DNA of 64,000 nucleotides, from positions 2,595,501-2,659,500 of the forward strand of contig NC_070560.1 in NCBI RefSeq assembly GCF_026914185.1, read 5' to 3'. The notes under the pieces are model-generated. The model did not search any database and was not told the DNA's origin. It was given only the letters and a program-made list of their open reading frames with translations. The stretch's first letter is position 1. Every line of letters begins with the position of its first letter. Source of the stretch: Puccinia triticina (taxonomy: Eukaryota; Basidiomycota; Pucciniomycetes; Pucciniales; Pucciniaceae). A program made the translations under genes and the position numbers. Of this stretch, positions 62,529 to 64,000 are shown piece after piece.

Positions 62529-64000
62529 ATGGGTTTGAGTTTAGACTTTGACAATCTTTCTAGCCCTTCAAGCCGTGAATTTTTTCTCAACAATCTTAAC
62601 TCTGAATTGTCTCACAATGGTCCCTTGTTATTGGAAGAAAAATTACAAGCTTTATTCTCCAAATTCTTATCTGAACTTTCAGGAACTATTGAAACTATCC
62701 CTGGTACATTGTTAGAATCATGTGTGCAGAATTTCAAACAAGTCTTAAATGTTTCAATTATTGACATCTTCAGAGAAGAATTTATGCCCCAAATGCTTGA
62801 TCAATTTCTGAACCAAATGAGAGAATGTGCCAAAGAAAGACCATCTGGGAGCACCAATGAGTTTGAGCAATTGAGAAAACTCATTGAGGAGAAAATGGAA
62901 AGTGTCCAAGATAAATTGGAAGGAGTGCAAGACCTTATTCTAGTGAATGAATCTCAATGCCACTCCAATATGGACACCCTTGGTAAGAACTTGGATGATA
63001 TGGAAGATAAAATGTATCACAAACTTTCTTCTCTAGAAAACCAAATGAGTGACCTTCAAACTAATGGTCATAACAGATTTGAGCAAACCAAGAGAAGATT
63101 CAGTGACATTTCTTCTGTGGTACATCAAACAAATACCAAGTTAGAGAACTTGGTTAATGATAGTAGAGATTGTCCTCCCCATCTCAATTACAATAACCCA
63201 TTGCTCAATGTGCAGAGTGAGAATAATCACAATCAGAACAATCTGAGAAATCCTTTCCAGTATGATTCTCATAGACCTCCACCTGCCATGGACAATACTC
63301 CTCTACCTGAATCCCACCAATCTGCTAGAGCCAATTTCTCCAAGTTAGCTAGTAATGAAAATATTCCAACTGCCAATGATGAATTCCCTTACATTGATCA
63401 TGGATCAATTGACTTTGACATGAGGAGAGAGCTGTGGAAGAGCATACCAAAGAACAGTGAATGGGATAAGTTCTCAGGTGAATTGCCCTACAATCATGAG
63501 CTTTGGATTAAGAACACAGACATCCTTGTTAGAGATTACTTGATGCTTGACAACATGATAATCAGTAGATTGACAATATTGCTGACTGACACAGCAAGAA
63601 ATTGGTATCTTGGCATCAGAGACAAGTATGGGAACAGGTCTTGGGCCTGGTGGAAGAATGCCATCAGAAATAAGTTTGGTACTGAGAACTGGAAATGGAA
63701 AATGCAACAAGAGTTTGAAAGTGATCACTTTGCTTATGATGGGAGAAAAATCCATAAATGGTTTGGTACTCAAAGAGAAAGACTGAAAGCTTATCAACCT
63801 GAGCTCAGTGAGTATCTCATTTGTGAGAAGATCTTAAAGCAATGCCCTCCAAATCTTGAGCATGCTGTTAAAAGCAGATACAAGAGAGATGCTACTGAAA
63901 TGAGCTTTGAGGACATGGTTATAATTGCTGAAGAAGTCATAGACAGAGTCATGAAAAGGAACAAGCCTGTGACAAACAATTATAATGCTCCAAACAGATC
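62529..64000 (+). CDS. ORF2: gag(-pol), 5' part (copy B)
   Basis: Starts ATG 62529 (MGLSLDF, where A has MGLGLDF) and is open to the window end, covering the Ser-rich start, coiled-coil segment (KLIEEKMESVQDKLEGVQDL) and most of the gag domain (LWKSIPKNSEWDKFSGELPY, WYLGIRDKYGNRSWAWW, LICEKILKQCPP). The zinc knuckle, protease and pol lie beyond the window. No stop or frameshift in the visible 1472 bases. Confidence 0.92.
   Translation, partial: MGLSLDFDNLSSPSSREFFLNNLNSELSHNGPLLLEEKLQALFSKFLSELSGTIETIPGTLLESCVQNFKQVLNVSIIDIFREEFMPQMLDQFLNQMRECAKERPSGSTNEFEQLRKLIEEKMESVQDKLEGVQDLILVNESQCHSNMDTLGKNLDDMEDKMYHKLSSLENQMSDLQTNGHNRFEQTKRRFSDISSVVHQTNTKLENLVNDSRDCPPHLNYNNPLLNVQSENNHNQNNLRNPFQYDSHRPPPAMDNTPLPESHQSARANFSKLASNENIPTANDEFPYIDHGSIDFDMRRELWKSIPKNSEWDKFSGELPYNHELWIKNTDILVRDYLMLDNMIISRLTILLTDTARNWYLGIRDKYGNRSWAWWKNAIRNKFGTENWKWKMQQEFESDHFAYDGRKIHKWFGTQRERLKAYQPELSEYLICEKILKQCPPNLEHAVKSRYKRDATEMSFEDMVIIAEEVIDRVMKRNKPVTNNYNAPNR

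Larger units (their letters stand above)
59913..64000 (+). mobile_element. Ty3/gypsy retrotransposon copy B, 5' part (runs off the window)
   Basis: 5' LTR 59913-60869, then the internal region to the window end. Colinear with copy A without any net indel (position p in A corresponds to 108859 minus p in the internal region) and differing by only a few substitutions. Left flank TAGAT (59908-59912) is the expected target duplication. The candidate primer-binding site starts TGGGGGCCTCATCGGG at 60872. Inserted 30 bp upstream of the tnp2 start codon, in opposite orientation to that gene and to copy A. Confidence 0.95.

Overview
The window looks like repeat-dominated nuclear DNA of a basidiomycete, most likely a rust fungus (Pucciniales, Puccinia-like). 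The grounds are short introns of 57 to 81 bp inside transposase genes, a chromodomain Ty3/gypsy retrotransposon, a basidiomycete-style tnp2 (CACTA-like) transposase, hAT, Copia and PIF/Harbinger remnants, and moderate GC. The rust assignment is inference from general knowledge; no host housekeeping gene is recognisable. Almost everything nameable is a transposon, a transposon relic or a tandem/inverted repeat.

Layout. 1-2.4 kb: spliced hAT transposase pseudogene (+). 2.4-4.1 kb: 41-bp minisatellite with a solo Ty3 LTR inserted (TSD CCACA). 4.2-4.4 kb: TA-flanked MITE. 4.4-9.4 kb: mostly unassigned, with GGGTGTG-type repeats, a small MITE and two weak ORFs. 9.5-10.6 kb: decayed Copia pol (+). 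10.6-21.6 kb: palindromic clusters (GCGCTAAC, GCTCGCCAAGAG, CAGCTG types), two tRNA-like units and TGCCAGGCA arrays. 21.6-28.8 kb: unassigned DNA plus four more repeat clusters. 28.9-30.7 kb: a small TIR element, a SANT/Myb-like exon and a Copia integrase fragment (-). 30.9-33.1 kb: a second copy of the cluster set seen at 27.0-28.6 kb. 33.1-36.5 kb: Copia pseudogene (-), with another MITE near its 5' end. 36.7-37.0 kb: Harbinger transposase end (-). 37.9-39.7 kb: hairpin-unit clusters. 39.76-48.94 kb: complete 9.2-kb Ty3/gypsy element (-) with 99.8 % identical LTRs and a TTTTG TSD. 49-56.5 kb: solo and truncated LTRs, hairpin arrays, a 632-bp TIR element and a second MITE copy. 56.5-59.9 kb: CACTA-like tnp2 gene (-) with two stops. 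59.91 kb to the end: 5' part of a second, nearly identical Ty3 element (+).

How it fits together. The two full Ty3 copies are young and divergently oriented. The older Copia, hAT and tnp2 genes were inactivated mainly by TGA stops at positions where an Arg CGA codon is plausible, suggesting C-to-T decay of methylated CpG. Between the transposons lie about ten families of tandem or clustered repeats, unrelated in sequence, whose units are built from short perfect dyads (hairpins). That shared architecture, including paired changes that keep stems intact, is the most unusual property of the window. A second notable point is a 349-codon ORF lying upstream of gag in both Ty3 copies.
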